A stretch of 64,000 bases of DNA, from assembly GCA_029211145.1 (NCBI GenBank), contig JARGEQ010000126.1, positions 62,001 to 126,000 on the forward strand, read 5' to 3'. The number at the start of each line of letters is the position of its first letter. Positions within the stretch are counted from its first letter, which is position 1. The position numbers were made by a program, and so were the translations under genes. The DNA comes from Marinimicrococcus flavescens. Lineage in GTDB: Bacteria; Pseudomonadota; Alphaproteobacteria; Geminicoccales; Geminicoccaceae. Positions 1 to 10,874 of this stretch are shown in pieces. A model generated the notes under the pieces. That model was not told where the DNA came from. It was given only the letters and a program-made list of their open reading frames with translations, and searched no databases.

Positions 1-2
1 AC

Positions 3-269
3 CCGGCGGTGCGCCGGCTGCTGACCATGCTGGACGAGCCCGCCAAGCTCGCCGGCGAGGTGGTGGGCGAGGCGCTGGATCTCGGCTACCGCCTGTCCGG
101 CGGTGTGCCGGCGATCCTCGACGCCTGCCGGCTGCGGCGCGATGGCGGCGAGCTGCTGCTGGAGACGGGCCATCCCGCCGTCGATCCCCAGGACGACGCG
201 CTGGGCGGGCGCCTCAGGCTGCTGGGCGCGGCCATCGGTGCCGAGCGGGTGCGCGCGGTCGGCGTCTGA
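3..269 (+). CDS. Ppx/GppA-type phosphatase, C-terminal fragment
   Basis: This is the last 88 codons of a gene that begins before the window; the frame is open from base 3. The segment with GEALDLGYRLSGG followed by alternating hydrophobic and acidic residues resembles the extreme C-terminus of alphaproteobacterial exopolyphosphatase/guanosine pentaphosphate phosphatases, which degrade polyphosphate or pppGpp. No catalytic residues lie in this part, so the assignment rests on C-terminal resemblance only. It converges tail to tail on hflX, with 37 bases between the stops. An unrelated protein with a similar tail cannot be excluded. Confidence 0.55.
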   Translation, partial: PAVRRLLTMLDEPAKLAGEVVGEALDLGYRLSGGVPAILDACRLRRDGGELLLETGHPAVDPQDDALGGRLRLLGAAIGAERVRAVGV

Positions 270-306
270 GCGCGCCGACCGCGGCATCACCCGTCGCGAG
301 ACGGGG

Positions 307-1623
307 TCAAACCGGGCGTCCGAGCCGCTCCGCCAGCTGCGCCCGGGTCTTGGGCTCCATCGCCACCTTGAGGCGCAGGCAGCCCTCCTCGTCCTCGCGG
401 CCGAGCACCTCGCAGCGCTCGTGCAGCCAGGCGAGCAGCGCCCCGTCCTCGTAGGGGACCTCGACCTCGACGATCTCGTGGGTCTCCAGCAGGCGCCGGT
501 CGACGAGCTGCAGGAGCTCGTCGAGGCCGCTGCCCCGAACCGCTGAAGCCAGCACCACGCCGGGCCGCCGCGCGGCGTCCTCGCGACAGGCGGCGAGCTC
601 CTCCTCGCCAAGGAGGTCGGTCTTGTTCCACACCTCGACCAGCCGCTCGTGCCGCCTCGCCTCGTCGATCCCCAGCTCGTCCAGCACGGCGCGGACGTCG
701 GCCGCCTGGGCATCGCTCTCGGGGTGCGCGATGTCGCGGACATGAAGGATCAGGTCGGCCGCCAGCACCTCCTCGAGGGTGGCGCGGAAGGCCGCCACCA
801 GCGTGGTCGGCAGGTCGCTGATGAAGCCCACCGTGTCGGAGAGGATGGCCTTGAGGCCCGACTCCAGACGGATCAGGCGCATGGTCGGGTCGAGGGTGGC
901 GAAGAGCTTGTCCTCGGCCTCGACGCCAGCACCGGTCAGGCGGTTGAAGAGGGTCGACTTGCCGGCATTGGTGTAGCCGACCAGCGCCACGATCCGGTAG
1001 GGCACGCGGTCGCGCGCCGTACGGTGCAGCGTCCGGGTGCGGCGGACATCCTCCAGCTCCTGCTTGAGCCGGGTGATGCGCTCGGTGATGCGGCGCCGGT
1101 CGAGCTCGAGCTGGCTCTCGCCGGGACCGCCCAGGAAACCGTAGCCGCCGCGCTGCCGCTCGAGATGGGTCCATGAGCGCACCAGCCGGGAGCGCTGGTA
1201 GCTCAGCGCCGCCAGCTCCACCTGGAGCACGCCCTCGCGGGTCCGCGCCCGCTCGCCGAAGATCTCGAGGATGAGCCCGGTCCGGTCGATGACCTTGGTC
1301 TTCCAGGCGCGCTCGAGGTTGCGCTGCTGCACCGGGCTCAGCGCGGCGTCGATCACGACGAGGCCGACCCCGGCCTCCTCGAGCCGCTCCTTGATCTCCT
1401 CGACCTTGCCGGTCCCCATGAGGGTGGCCGGCACGACCCGCCGGAGCGGGACGAGCTCGCTGCCGGCGATGTCGAGCTCGATCGCCCGGGCGAGGCCGTT
1501 GGCCTCCTCGAGGCGGGCCTGAGGATCGCGGGCGGAGTCGCCCGGCTGCGGCAGGACCGGGTGCAGAACCCAGGCCCGGTCGCTGCCGGCCGCCCTGTCC
1601 TCGTGCGCGGACGGATCGCTCAA
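307..1623 (-). CDS. hflX: GTPase HflX
   Basis: HflX is a ribosome-associated GTPase that splits stalled 70S ribosomes during stress. The 438-residue product has the HflX N-terminal domain (about residues 20-185), a helical linker rich in Arg and Glu, and a G domain with P-loop GYTNAGKST (about 216-224), switch DTVGFISDLP and NKTDLL. Length is normal for the family. The start codon is TTG, directly after the hfq stop (TAG then TTG, no gap), with the GGGCGGCGG stretch at the end of hfq as the only ribosome-binding candidate. Translation is therefore probably coupled to hfq. The hfq-hflX pairing is widely conserved in proteobacteria. Confidence 0.95.
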   Translation of the reverse strand: MSDPSAHEDRAAGSDRAWVLHPVLPQPGDSARDPQARLEEANGLARAIELDIAGSELVPLRRVVPATLMGTGKVEEIKERLEEAGVGLVVIDAALSPVQQRNLERAWKTKVIDRTGLILEIFGERARTREGVLQVELAALSYQRSRLVRSWTHLERQRGGYGFLGGPGESQLELDRRRITERITRLKQELEDVRRTRTLHRTARDRVPYRIVALVGYTNAGKSTLFNRLTGAGVEAEDKLFATLDPTMRLIRLESGLKAILSDTVGFISDLPTTLVAAFRATLEEVLAADLILHVRDIAHPESDAQAADVRAVLDELGIDEARRHERLVEVWNKTDLLGEEELAACREDAARRPGVVLASAVRGSGLDELLQLVDRRLLETHEIVEVEVPYEDGALLAWLHERCEVLGREDEEGCLRLKVAMEPKTRAQLAERLGRPV

Positions 1624-1893
1624 CTAGAACGCACCGCCGCCCTGCGGCGCCTGCTCCTCGGCCGGCGGCTCGTACAGGCGCACCGCGGCAGAAGGCATGA
1701 CGGTCGAAACGGCATGCTTGTAGACGAGCTGCACGTGACCGTCGCGACGGAGGAGAAGGCAGAAATTGTCGAAGGAGCCGATGACTCCCTGCAGCTTCAC
1801 GCCATTGATGAGGAAGATCGTGACCGGAACCTTGTTCTTGCGGACGTGATTGAGGAAGACGTCCTGCAGGTTCTGTTGTTTTTCGGCCGGCAT
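1624..1893 (-). CDS. hfq: RNA chaperone Hfq
   Basis: Hfq is the hexameric Sm-like protein that helps small RNAs pair with mRNAs. The 89-residue protein begins MAEKQQ-like (MPAEKQQ), carries the Sm1 strand pattern with [15 protein letters not shown] at about 22-36, and the Sm2 signature with the [10 protein letters not shown] segment at about 58-67. The C-terminal tail is short and Gly/Gln-rich, as usual in alphaproteobacteria. The ATG at 1893 is chosen because AGAAGGACC lies just upstream; an in-frame upstream extension to 2073 has no Hfq character. It is the first gene of an hfq-hflX pair, and a terminator-like hairpin separates it from dat upstream. Confidence 0.97.
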   Translation of the reverse strand: MPAEKQQNLQDVFLNHVRKNKVPVTIFLINGVKLQGVIGSFDNFCLLLRRDGHVQLVYKHAVSTVMPSAAVRLYEPPAEEQAPQGGGAF

Positions 1894-1990
1894 TCCGCTG
1901 GTCCTTCTTGGTGATTCAGCGATCGGGCGAACCCGGACCCCACACCCACGCATCCATGATGATGGCTGCATGGCGTGGGGAGCAAGTGGC

Positions 1991-2022
1991 AAAAAATTCG
2001 GTCGCCGGTAGAAAGGCCGGCG
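1991..2022 (-). terminator. Probable intrinsic terminator after dat
   Basis: Read on the minus strand there is a 6-bp CGCCGG/CCGGCG stem with an 8-base loop, then a few bases and a run of six T. It lies between the stop of the aminotransferase gene and the start of hfq, so it would end the ntr-trkA-dat transcript and set hfq-hflX apart as its own unit. The stem is short and the T-run is offset by about six bases, so efficiency is uncertain. Confidence 0.45.
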
Positions 2023-2121
2023 CCGTTGCCGAGCGGGGATGTAACGGGACCCGCCGGGCGCCACAAGCGGCAAAAGATCGCGCCCCTGCCGCCGGCTCGC
2101 CGGACGTGTCGCCGGCCCTCG

Positions 2122-2982
2122 TCAGGCGGCCGTGGCCATGCCCTCCGCCTCGGCATAAAGCTCGGCCAGGCGGCGGGTCACACTGCCGGGATGACCGTTC
2201 GCCACAGGGGTACCGTCGATCGCGGTAACCGGCAGGACCAGCGAGGTGGTGCTGGTCAGGAAGGCCTCGCGGGCGGCCTTCGCCTCCTCGAGGGTGAAGG
2301 CCCGCTCGACCACCTCGATCCCGTCGCGCTTCGCCAGCTCGATCACGACCGAGCGGGTGATGCCGCCCAGGATCTCGCGACCCAGGGGCCGGGTCACCAG
2401 CCGACCTTCACCGTCGACGATCCAGGCGTTCGAGCTGGAGCCCTCGGTAACGCGGCCCTGCTCGTCGAGCAGCCACGCCTCGCGGCAGCCAGCCTTGGCC
2501 GCCTGCTGCTTGGCCAGGATGTTGGGCAGCAGGCTGATCGACTTGATGTGGCAGTTGGCCCAGCGCTCGTCCGGCAGCGAGATCACCCCGACGCCCTTCT
2601 CGAGCTCGGCGCCCGAGGGGAACTTGGCAGCGCGCACGGTGACCACCAGGCTCGGCCGCATGCTGGCGCCGAAGGCGTGGTTGCGGGGAGCGGTGCCGCG
2701 GCTCACCTGGAGATAGATCACCGCGTCGGGAAGGGCGTTGCGGCGCCAGGTCTCCTCCATCACCAGCGCCAGCGCGCGGCGCGACATCGGCATCGGCATG
2801 CCCATCGCGTCGAGCGAGCGCTCGAGCCGGTCGAGATGGCGCTCGAGGTCGCAGAAGCGGCCACGCACCACCTTGCAGACCTCGTAGATTCCGTCGGCGA
2901 ACTGATAGCCGCGATCCTCGATCGCGACCGCAGGCGTGTCGATCGAGACATACCTGCCGTTGACATAGGCGATGCGCGCCAT
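2122..2982 (-). CDS. dat: D-amino-acid aminotransferase (class IV PLP enzyme)
   Basis: This is a PLP-dependent fold-type IV aminotransferase, probably making D-alanine/D-glutamate from 2-oxo acids for peptidoglycan. The 286-residue product has the class IV layout: N-terminal VNGRYVSIDTPAVAIEDRGYQF, the catalytic lysine in CHIKSISLLPN (about 145), Glu in LLDEQGRVTEGSSSN (about 178), and a C-terminal TTSLVLPVTAIDG. These match D-amino-acid transaminase better than IlvE, although a branched-chain or aminodeoxychorismate-lyase-like role cannot be excluded. The ATG at 2982 has GGAGCGGGAGGG upstream; the longer frame begins inside the trkA intergenic region. It follows trkA by 38 bases, in the usual alphaproteobacterial ntrX-trkA-dat-hfq order. 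Confidence 0.88.
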   Translation of the reverse strand: MARIAYVNGRYVSIDTPAVAIEDRGYQFADGIYEVCKVVRGRFCDLERHLDRLERSLDAMGMPMPMSRRALALVMEETWRRNALPDAVIYLQVSRGTAPRNHAFGASMRPSLVVTVRAAKFPSGAELEKGVGVISLPDERWANCHIKSISLLPNILAKQQAAKAGCREAWLLDEQGRVTEGSSSNAWIVDGEGRLVTRPLGREILGGITRSVVIELAKRDGIEVVERAFTLEEAKAAREAFLTSTTSLVLPVTAIDGTPVANGHPGSVTRRLAELYAEAEGMATAA

Positions 2983-3020
2983 GAACCCTCCCGCTCCGCC
3001 GCACCGGGCGGCCGCTTGCA

Positions 3021-4394
3021 TCAAAAATAATCGAGACGGACGGCGAAGAGCTGCTCGACCTTCTTCACCGCCTCGCTGCGCGCCGCCACCACCACCCGGT
3101 CGCGGGCCTTGACCACCGTGTCGCCGCGCGGCGTGATCACCTTGCCCTCGCGGACGATGGCGCCGACCATCAGGCCCGGCGTGCGCACCTCGCGCAGCGG
3201 CTTGCCGACCAGCGGCGATGTCTCCAGCGCCTCGGCCTCGAAGATCTCGGCCACACCGTTGCGGATGGTGTGCACCGCCTTGATCCGGCCGCGCCGCACA
3301 TGCTGCAGGATGCCCGAGATCGTGGTGTCCCTCGGGTTGATGGCGACGTCGATGCCGATCGAGCGGATCAGCCCGTCATAGGCGCTGTTGTTGACCAGCG
3401 CCATGGCGCGGCCGCAGCCGTGCTGCTTGGCCAGCAGCGCCGTCATGATGTTGACCTCGTCGTCGTTGGTGACGGTCACGATCGACTCGGCCGTGGCGAT
3501 GCCCGCCTCCTCGAGGATCTCGCTGTCGCGGGCGTCGCCCAGCAGGACCACCGTGCGCTTGAGGCGGTCGGCGATGAAGGCGGCGCGCTGCGGGTTGGTC
3601 TCGACCAGCTTGAGGCTCAAGCCCGGATGACGGCGCTCGAGCTCGCCCGCCAGGAAGAGGCCGATATTGCCGCCGCCGGCGATCACCACCCGCTCGGAGA
3701 TCCGCTCCTCCCGGCCGAAGGCCGGAAGGGCGCGGCCGATATGCGCGGTATCGACCACGAAATAGACCTCGTCGTCGACGAGGATCTGGTCGTCGCCGTC
3801 CGGCACGAAGAAGCTGTCGTTGCGCGAGATCCCTACGCACACCAGGTGCAGGTCGGGGAAGAGGTAGGTCAACTGGCGCAGCGGGGTGTCGATGATCGGC
3901 GTGTCGGGCGTGGCGCGCACCGCCACCATCCGCACCCGGTCCTCGGCGAACGGCACCACGGCGAGCGCGCCCGGCACGTCGAGGCGCAGGGCGATGGCCT
4001 TGGCGACCTCGACCTCGGGGGAGATCACCACGTCGATGGGGATGTGGTCGCGGCGGAACAGGTCCTGCCAGCGGCCTTCGAGATAGTCCTGCTGGCGGAT
4101 GCGGGCGATCCGCGTCGGCACGGTGAAAAGGCTGTGGGCGATCTGGCAGGCCACCATGTTGACCTCGTCGACATGCGTCACGGCGATCAGCATGTCGGCA
4201 TCCTCGGCGCCCGCCCGCTCCAGGGTCGAGGGATGCGAGGCGAAGCCGACGACGGCCTGGATGTCGAGGCTGTCGCCGATCTTCTGCACCAGATCCGGGC
4301 GCTGGTCGATGATGGTGACGTCGTTGGCGCCAGCCGCCAGATAGCGGGCGATGTTGAAGCCGACCTGCCCGGCCCCGGCAATGATGACCTTCAT
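3021..4394 (-). CDS. trkA: Trk potassium uptake system NAD-binding protein TrkA
   Basis: TrkA is the cytoplasmic NAD(H)-binding gating subunit of the Trk K+ transporter. The 457-residue protein has two RCK repeats: the first opens with GAGQVGFNIARYL (about 7-19) and the second with IAGGGNIGLFLAGEL (about 237-251), each followed by a C-terminal TrkA-C domain (ending about 215 and 455). Length is normal. The membrane partner TrkH/TrkG is not in the window. The gene lies 27 bases downstream of ntrX and is probably cotranscribed with ntrYX, as in many alphaproteobacteria. Confidence 0.95.
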   Translation of the reverse strand: MKVIIAGAGQVGFNIARYLAAGANDVTIIDQRPDLVQKIGDSLDIQAVVGFASHPSTLERAGAEDADMLIAVTHVDEVNMVACQIAHSLFTVPTRIARIRQQDYLEGRWQDLFRRDHIPIDVVISPEVEVAKAIALRLDVPGALAVVPFAEDRVRMVAVRATPDTPIIDTPLRQLTYLFPDLHLVCVGISRNDSFFVPDGDDQILVDDEVYFVVDTAHIGRALPAFGREERISERVVIAGGGNIGLFLAGELERRHPGLSLKLVETNPQRAAFIADRLKRTVVLLGDARDSEILEEAGIATAESIVTVTNDDEVNIMTALLAKQHGCGRAMALVNNSAYDGLIRSIGIDVAINPRDTTISGILQHVRRGRIKAVHTIRNGVAEIFEAEALETSPLVGKPLREVRTPGLMVGAIVREGKVITPRGDTVVKARDRVVVAARSEAVKKVEQLFAVRLDYF

Positions 4395-4421
4395 GGCGGG
4401 AACGTCCTGGAGACGGCTCGA

Positions 4422-5807
4422 TCAGTCGTCGCTGTTGAGGCCGAGGGTCTTGAGCTTGCGGTGCAGGGCCGAGCGCTCCATGCCGACGAAGTTGGCGGTG
4501 CGCGAGATGTTGCCGCCGAAGCGGGCGAGCTGCGCCTGGAGATAGGTCCGCTCGAAATGCTCGCGGGCCTCGCGCAGCGGCATCGCCACCAGCTCGCCGT
4601 TGGCGGCCGGGTCCATGGACGCCGCAGCGCTGTTGGTGAGCTCCGGCGGCAGGTCGTCGACCTCGATGGCCCGGCCGGGATCGCCCTGCGTCATGATGAG
4701 CATCCACTCCACGCAGTTGCGGAGCTGGCGCACGTCGCCCGGCCACTCGGCGGTCTGCAGCACCGCCATGGCGTCGTCGCTCACCGGACGGCGCGGCAGG
4801 CCGCTGCTGGCGACGGCGAGGTCCATGAAATGGGCCACCAGCTCGGGAATGTCGGTGCGCCGCTCGCCCAAGGGAGGCATGAGCACCGGCACCACGTTCA
4901 GGCGGTAGTAGAGGTCCTCGCGGAAGCGGCCGGCGTTCATCTCGGCGCGCAGGTCGCGGTTGGTGGTGGCGATCACCCGGACGTCGACCTCGACCCGGGC
5001 ATCGCCGCCCAACCGGCTGAAACGCTGCTCCTGGAGCACGCGAATGATCTTGCCCTGGGTCTCGAGGGGCATGTCCGCCACCTCGTCCAGCAGCAGCGTG
5101 CCGCCATCTGCCCGCTCGAAACAGCCGACGACCCGTCCCTGCTCGGTGCCGGACCAGCCGGGCTCGCAGCCGAACAGCTCGAGATCGACGCGGTCGGGGC
5201 CGAGCACCGCGGCGTTGAGCACGATGAAGGGTGCGGAGCTGCGCCGTGAATGGGCATGAAGCAGCCGGGCGCAGACTTCCTTGCCGGAGCCCGGCGGGCC
5301 GCTCACCAGCACCCGCGAGTTGGTCGGCGCCACGCGGTCGACGAGCTGGCGGACCCGGCCCATCGCCTGGGAGCTGCCGATCAGCTCGATGCCGCCGCCG
5401 ATCCGGGTCTTGAGCTCCTCGTTCTCGCGTCGCAGCCTGCTCGATTCCATGGCATGCTCGAGGGCGAGCAGCAGGCGATCCGACTTGAACGGCTTCTCGA
5501 TGAAGTCGTAGGCACCCTTCTTGATGGCGGCAACCGCCGTCTCGATGGTGCCGTGACCGCTGAACATGATGACCGGAACGTGCGGGTGGTCGGCCTTGAT
5601 GCGCTCGAGAATCTGCACGCCGTCGAGGCGGCTGCCCTCCAGCCAGATGTCGAGCAGGACCAGGCCCGGCAGCCGCCGGTCGACCTCGCGCAGAGCCTCG
5701 TCGCTACTGGCTGCCTGGCGCGGCCGGTACCCCTCGTCCTCGAGGATCGCGGCAACCACCTCGCGGATGGCCGCCTCGTCGTCAACGATCAATACGTCCT
5801 TGCTCAT
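4422..5807 (-). CDS. ntrX: Response regulator NtrX
   Basis: NtrX is the response regulator partner of NtrY, linked to nitrogen metabolism, redox control and envelope traits in alphaproteobacteria. The 461-residue protein has a receiver domain (1-120; acidic pair VDDE, phospho-Asp in LVLLDIW, Lys in IEKPFK), an AAA+ domain (about 145-365; Walker A GPPGSGKE, Walker B GGTLLLDEVADM) and a Fis-type HTH with FVGMERSALHRKLKTLG. The loop that carries GAFTGA in sigma54 activators is replaced by a GWSGTEQGR-like segment. This loss of GAFTGA is typical of NtrX and suggests it does not drive sigma54 open-complex formation. It follows ntrY by 73 bases. Confidence 0.93.
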   Translation of the reverse strand: MSKDVLIVDDEAAIREVVAAILEDEGYRPRQAASSDEALREVDRRLPGLVLLDIWLEGSRLDGVQILERIKADHPHVPVIMFSGHGTIETAVAAIKKGAYDFIEKPFKSDRLLLALEHAMESSRLRRENEELKTRIGGGIELIGSSQAMGRVRQLVDRVAPTNSRVLVSGPPGSGKEVCARLLHAHSRRSSAPFIVLNAAVLGPDRVDLELFGCEPGWSGTEQGRVVGCFERADGGTLLLDEVADMPLETQGKIIRVLQEQRFSRLGGDARVEVDVRVIATTNRDLRAEMNAGRFREDLYYRLNVVPVLMPPLGERRTDIPELVAHFMDLAVASSGLPRRPVSDDAMAVLQTAEWPGDVRQLRNCVEWMLIMTQGDPGRAIEVDDLPPELTNSAAASMDPAANGELVAMPLREAREHFERTYLQAQLARFGGNISRTANFVGMERSALHRKLKTLGLNSDD

Positions 5808-5880
5808 CCAGCCGTCCGCACCGCGCCCCTAAGCCCGAATCCATCCGCGAGCCCGCCGGCGCCGACCTGTGGGCTCGCGC

Positions 5881-8088
5881 TCATGCCGCCCCGCGGGCAG
5901 GAAAGGTCAGCCGCACCAGGGCGCCGCCTCCCCGACCGTCCAGCAAGTCGACCTTGCCGCTATGTTCCTCCATGATCTTCCGGACGATGGCAAGCCCCAA
6001 CCCTGTTCCCTTGGCCCGGGTCGTGGCGTAGGGCTCGAGAAGCCGGGCCCGGTCACCGGCGGGGAAGCCCGGCCCGCTGTCCTCGACCTCGACGATCACG
6101 GCCTCGCCCTCGCGGCGCCCGCGCACCATCACCTGTCCTGCAGCCATCTGCCCCTCCGCCCCGCCGGCGGGGTGCTCGGCAATCGCGTTGGCAGCGTTCT
6201 GCAGCAGGTTGGTGAGCACCTGACCGACCTTCTCGGCGTCGGCCTCGAGACGCAGCGGGTCGCGCTCGGGGATCTCGATGGTGAAGCTCACCGACGGCCA
6301 GGCGGTCTGCTGGAGAAGGACGGCGTGGCGGATCATCTCCGTCATCGGCTCGCTTTTGAGCACCGCCGCCGGCATCCGCGCAAAAGCCGAGAACTCGGTC
6401 ACCAGCCGACCGATGGCGTCGACCTGGCGCACAATGGTGTCGACCGAGCGCGCGAAGCCGTCCTGGTCCTCCTCGGCGATCTGCGCGCGAAAGCGGCGGT
6501 TGAGCCGCTCGGCGGAGAGGCGGATGGGGGTCAGCGGGTTCTTGATCTCGTGGGCGATGCGCCGCGCGACCTCGGCCCAGGCGGCCTGCCGCTGGGCGCT
6601 CAGAAGATCGGAGATGTCGTCGAAGGTCACCACGTAGCCGGCGATGGCGTCACCCTCGGCCTGGGCCGCCAGACGCACCAGGAGCGTGCGCTGAAGGCCG
6701 TCGCGGCGCACCTCGAGCTGCTCCTCGACGGCCTCGCCGGGCCGGCTTTCCAGCCGCTCGAAGAGCGGCGCGATCTCCGGCAGGATTCCGGTCACCGCCT
6801 GGCCCTCCACCGCGCCTTCGCCGTGCAGCAGCAGCTCGACGGCGGCGCGGTTGTGGAGCAGCACGCGGCGCTGCCCGTCGAGGCTCAGTACGCCGGCGGT
6901 GACGCCGGCCAGCACCGCCTCGGTGAAGCGCCGCCGCTGGTCGAGCTGGCTGTTGGCGGCGACCAGCTCGCGCCGCTGGCTGTCGAGCTGGCTGGTCATC
7001 CGGTTGAAGGCGCGGCTCAAGGTGGTGATCTCGTCCTCGCCGCCGGTCTCGGGCACCCGCGCCATGAGATCGCCGCCGCGCACCTGCTCGGCGGCGCGGA
7101 TCAGGCGGCTGATCGGCATGGCGAGCTGGTCGGCGAAGTTGAGGCCGACCCAGACCGAGGCGAAGAGCAGCAGCAGCGCCACGACGATGAAGATCAGCGA
7201 GGAGGTGATCTGGATGCCCGATCGCTCGCTCTCGAGCCGGCGATATTCCGAGACGACCTGCTGGGTGCGCTCCATGAAGGTGAGCACGCGAGGCTCGATG
7301 AAGCGGCCGACGAAGAGGTAGATCTCGCCGAAGCTCTCGAGCCTCAGGAGCGCGCGCACCCGGTCGTCGCTCTCGCTGGTGAGCGTCACGACCTCGCCCA
7401 CATATGCGCGGTCGAGCGCGTCTTTGGGGATCTGCCCGACCTCCAGCGAGAAGCCGAGGCCGGAATGGGCGAGCACCCGGCCGGTGCCGTCGAAGACGAT
7501 GGCCTCGGTCAGCGCCCTGAGCGCTGCCTGGGCCACCACGAACTGGCGCAGATAGTTGGCGTTCTCGAGGAGGGCCGGTCCCTCGCGGTTGAGATCGGCG
7601 GCCATGGCCAGCGCGTCGGCGCGGATTACCTCCTTGTGCTCGACCAGATAGGCCTCGGCGACCGCCAGCGAGTTGTCCAGCGCGGTCCTGACCCGCTCGC
7701 TGAACCACGCCTCGAGGCCGGAGCTCAAGAACAGGACCGAGAAGATCGCAACAAGGATGGCCGGCGTCACCGCGACGACGCTGAAGAGCGCCACCAGGCG
7801 CGAATGGAGCCGCGAGCCCGCCGAGCCCTGGCGCCGCTCCAGCATCAGCCGGACGATCCGCCTCGTGACCACCACGCCCAGCGCCAGCAGCAGCACCAGG
7901 TCGAGATTGAGGAGGATCAGCACCACCTGCACGCTCGCCCAGGGCGGCGCCCAGGTGATGATGCCGTAGGTGGCGATGCTGAGGATGACCGCACAGACGG
8001 TGAGCAGCAGTGCCAGACGCCGCTCGACGTCGAAGCGGCGCACCGCGGCCTTCAGGCCCGGCAGCGCGGAGTTTACCGAGGAAAGCAC
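5881..8088 (-). CDS. ntrY: Sensor histidine kinase NtrY
   Basis: NtrY is the membrane sensor kinase that phosphorylates NtrX. The 735-residue protein has hydrophobic segments near residues 25-45, 45-75, 90-120 and 290-315 that frame a periplasmic domain (about 120-290), then HAMP, a PAS domain (about 375-485), the phospho-acceptor His in ARRIAHEIKNPLTPI (about 505) and a HATPase with DSGPGFP and GTGLGLAIV motifs. The start is GTG at 8088. The gene sits 46 bases after ntrC, so ntrBCYX is probably one transcript. Confidence 0.93.
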   Translation of the reverse strand: MLSSVNSALPGLKAAVRRFDVERRLALLLTVCAVILSIATYGIITWAPPWASVQVVLILLNLDLVLLLALGVVVTRRIVRLMLERRQGSAGSRLHSRLVALFSVVAVTPAILVAIFSVLFLSSGLEAWFSERVRTALDNSLAVAEAYLVEHKEVIRADALAMAADLNREGPALLENANYLRQFVVAQAALRALTEAIVFDGTGRVLAHSGLGFSLEVGQIPKDALDRAYVGEVVTLTSESDDRVRALLRLESFGEIYLFVGRFIEPRVLTFMERTQQVVSEYRRLESERSGIQITSSLIFIVVALLLLFASVWVGLNFADQLAMPISRLIRAAEQVRGGDLMARVPETGGEDEITTLSRAFNRMTSQLDSQRRELVAANSQLDQRRRFTEAVLAGVTAGVLSLDGQRRVLLHNRAAVELLLHGEGAVEGQAVTGILPEIAPLFERLESRPGEAVEEQLEVRRDGLQRTLLVRLAAQAEGDAIAGYVVTFDDISDLLSAQRQAAWAEVARRIAHEIKNPLTPIRLSAERLNRRFRAQIAEEDQDGFARSVDTIVRQVDAIGRLVTEFSAFARMPAAVLKSEPMTEMIRHAVLLQQTAWPSVSFTIEIPERDPLRLEADAEKVGQVLTNLLQNAANAIAEHPAGGAEGQMAAGQVMVRGRREGEAVIVEVEDSGPGFPAGDRARLLEPYATTRAKGTGLGLAIVRKIMEEHSGKVDLLDGRGGGALVRLTFPARGAA

Positions 8089-8134
8089 GCGCGACGCTCT
8101 CAGAAACGGGCCCGATCGATGCGAGAAGGGACGA

Positions 8135-9585
<1,451 letters not shown>

Positions 9586-9589
<4 letters not shown>

Positions 9590-10788
9590 CGGCCCTCGCT
9601 CCCGCCCTGTCTCGCCGAGCGTCCCGCCGCCGGCAGCCGCACCCGGAAGATCGCCCCCGGATCGCCCGGCGCATAGGCGATCATGCCGCCATGGTCGCCG
9701 GTGATCTTGGCGGCGAGCGGCAGACCCAGACCACTGCCGCGCGCCTTGGTGGTGACGAACGGCTCGAAGAGATCCTCGAGCAGCCCGTCGCGCACGCCGG
9801 GCCCGTTGTCGCGCACCTCGACGGTGATGGGCAGCTCGAGCCGCTGCCTGGTGCTCGGCAGGCTCACCCGCAGGCCGTGCTGGTACTGGGTCGCCAGGGT
9901 CAGCACCCCGCCTTTGGCCGGCGCCGCCTCGGCGGCGTTCTTCACGAGGTTCAAGAAGAGCTGGATCAGCCGGTCGCGGTCGCCCTCGACCTCCGGCAGC
10001 GAGGGATCGTAGAGCTCGACGATGCGGTGGTGCCGGGCAAAGCCGTTCTCGGCGATCCTGCGGACATGCTCCAGCACCTGGTGGATGTTGACCGACTGGC
10101 GGCGGATGGCGCCACCCTCGGCAAACTCCTCCATGCGGTCGATCAGCCCGACGATCCGGTCGGCCTCGTCGCAGATCAGCCGCGCCAGGGCCCGGTCCTC
10201 GGGATCCTCGACGCAGGGCTCGAGAAGCTGGGCCGCCCCGCGGATGCCCGAGAGCGGGTTCTTGACCTCGTGCGCCAGGGTCGCGGCCAGCGCTGCCACC
10301 GAACGCGCGGTGCCGCGCTGGGCCAGGTGGGCGTCGAGGCGGCGGGCCACCGAGCAGGGCTGGAGCACCAGCAGCACCGCCCCCGGCGTCTCGGCGACCG
10401 GCGCCAGGTGGCAGTCCACCTGGAGCACATCGCCGCGTGCCAGCGCCAGCTCGACCGCATAGTCGGAGATCGAGCTTCCGCTTTCCTGCACCTGCGCGAC
10501 GAGGCCGACGAGCGTGGCGTGGGGGGCCAGCAGTTCCTCCAGCGTCCGCCCCTGGAGCGTCCGTCGCCCGGCCGAGAAGAGCTGCTCGGCCGCCGGGTTG
10601 ACGTAGCAGAGGCGGTGCGTTGCATCGAGGTGAAGGACCGCGCTCGGCAGGTTGGCCAGCAGGAGCTCGGCGGCGGGCTGCACCGGCGGGCGTTCCTGCC
10701 GGGCATGCGGGCCCGACGCGGCGGCAGTGGGAATGACCAGATGCCTACTCCTTGGGCACGCGGTGGAGGCTGCACAGGAACAAGGCAT
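9586..10788 (-). CDS. ntrB: Nitrogen regulation histidine kinase/phosphatase NtrB
   Basis: NtrB (GlnL) is the soluble kinase/phosphatase that, with PII, controls NtrC phosphorylation. The sequence has an N-terminal PAS domain ([17 protein letters not shown] onward), the His in [19 protein letters not shown], and HATPase N, G1 and G2 boxes ([26 protein letters not shown]). The start is uncertain. The ATG at 10788 has no clear ribosome-binding site, and an upstream TTG at 10815 is also open. A good AGGAG sits seven bases before an in-frame CTG at 10740, which would give 384 residues, the usual length. ispDF is divergent, so the ntr promoter must lie in about 10790-10870. The dusB/nifR3 gene that often precedes ntrB is absent here. 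Confidence 0.92.
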
Positions 10789-10874
10789 TGATAGCACGAA
10801 GTTGCGGTGCAGCAAGCCCCGCGCCTATGGTCGCGCCCGTCTCGCGGAGGGATGGTCTTGAGGAAGGAGCGGGC

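Noticed and set aside
3270..5249. 659-codon plus-strand frame
   Set aside because: It is antisense to trkA and ntrX, both clear genes, and its composition is a GC-skew shadow.
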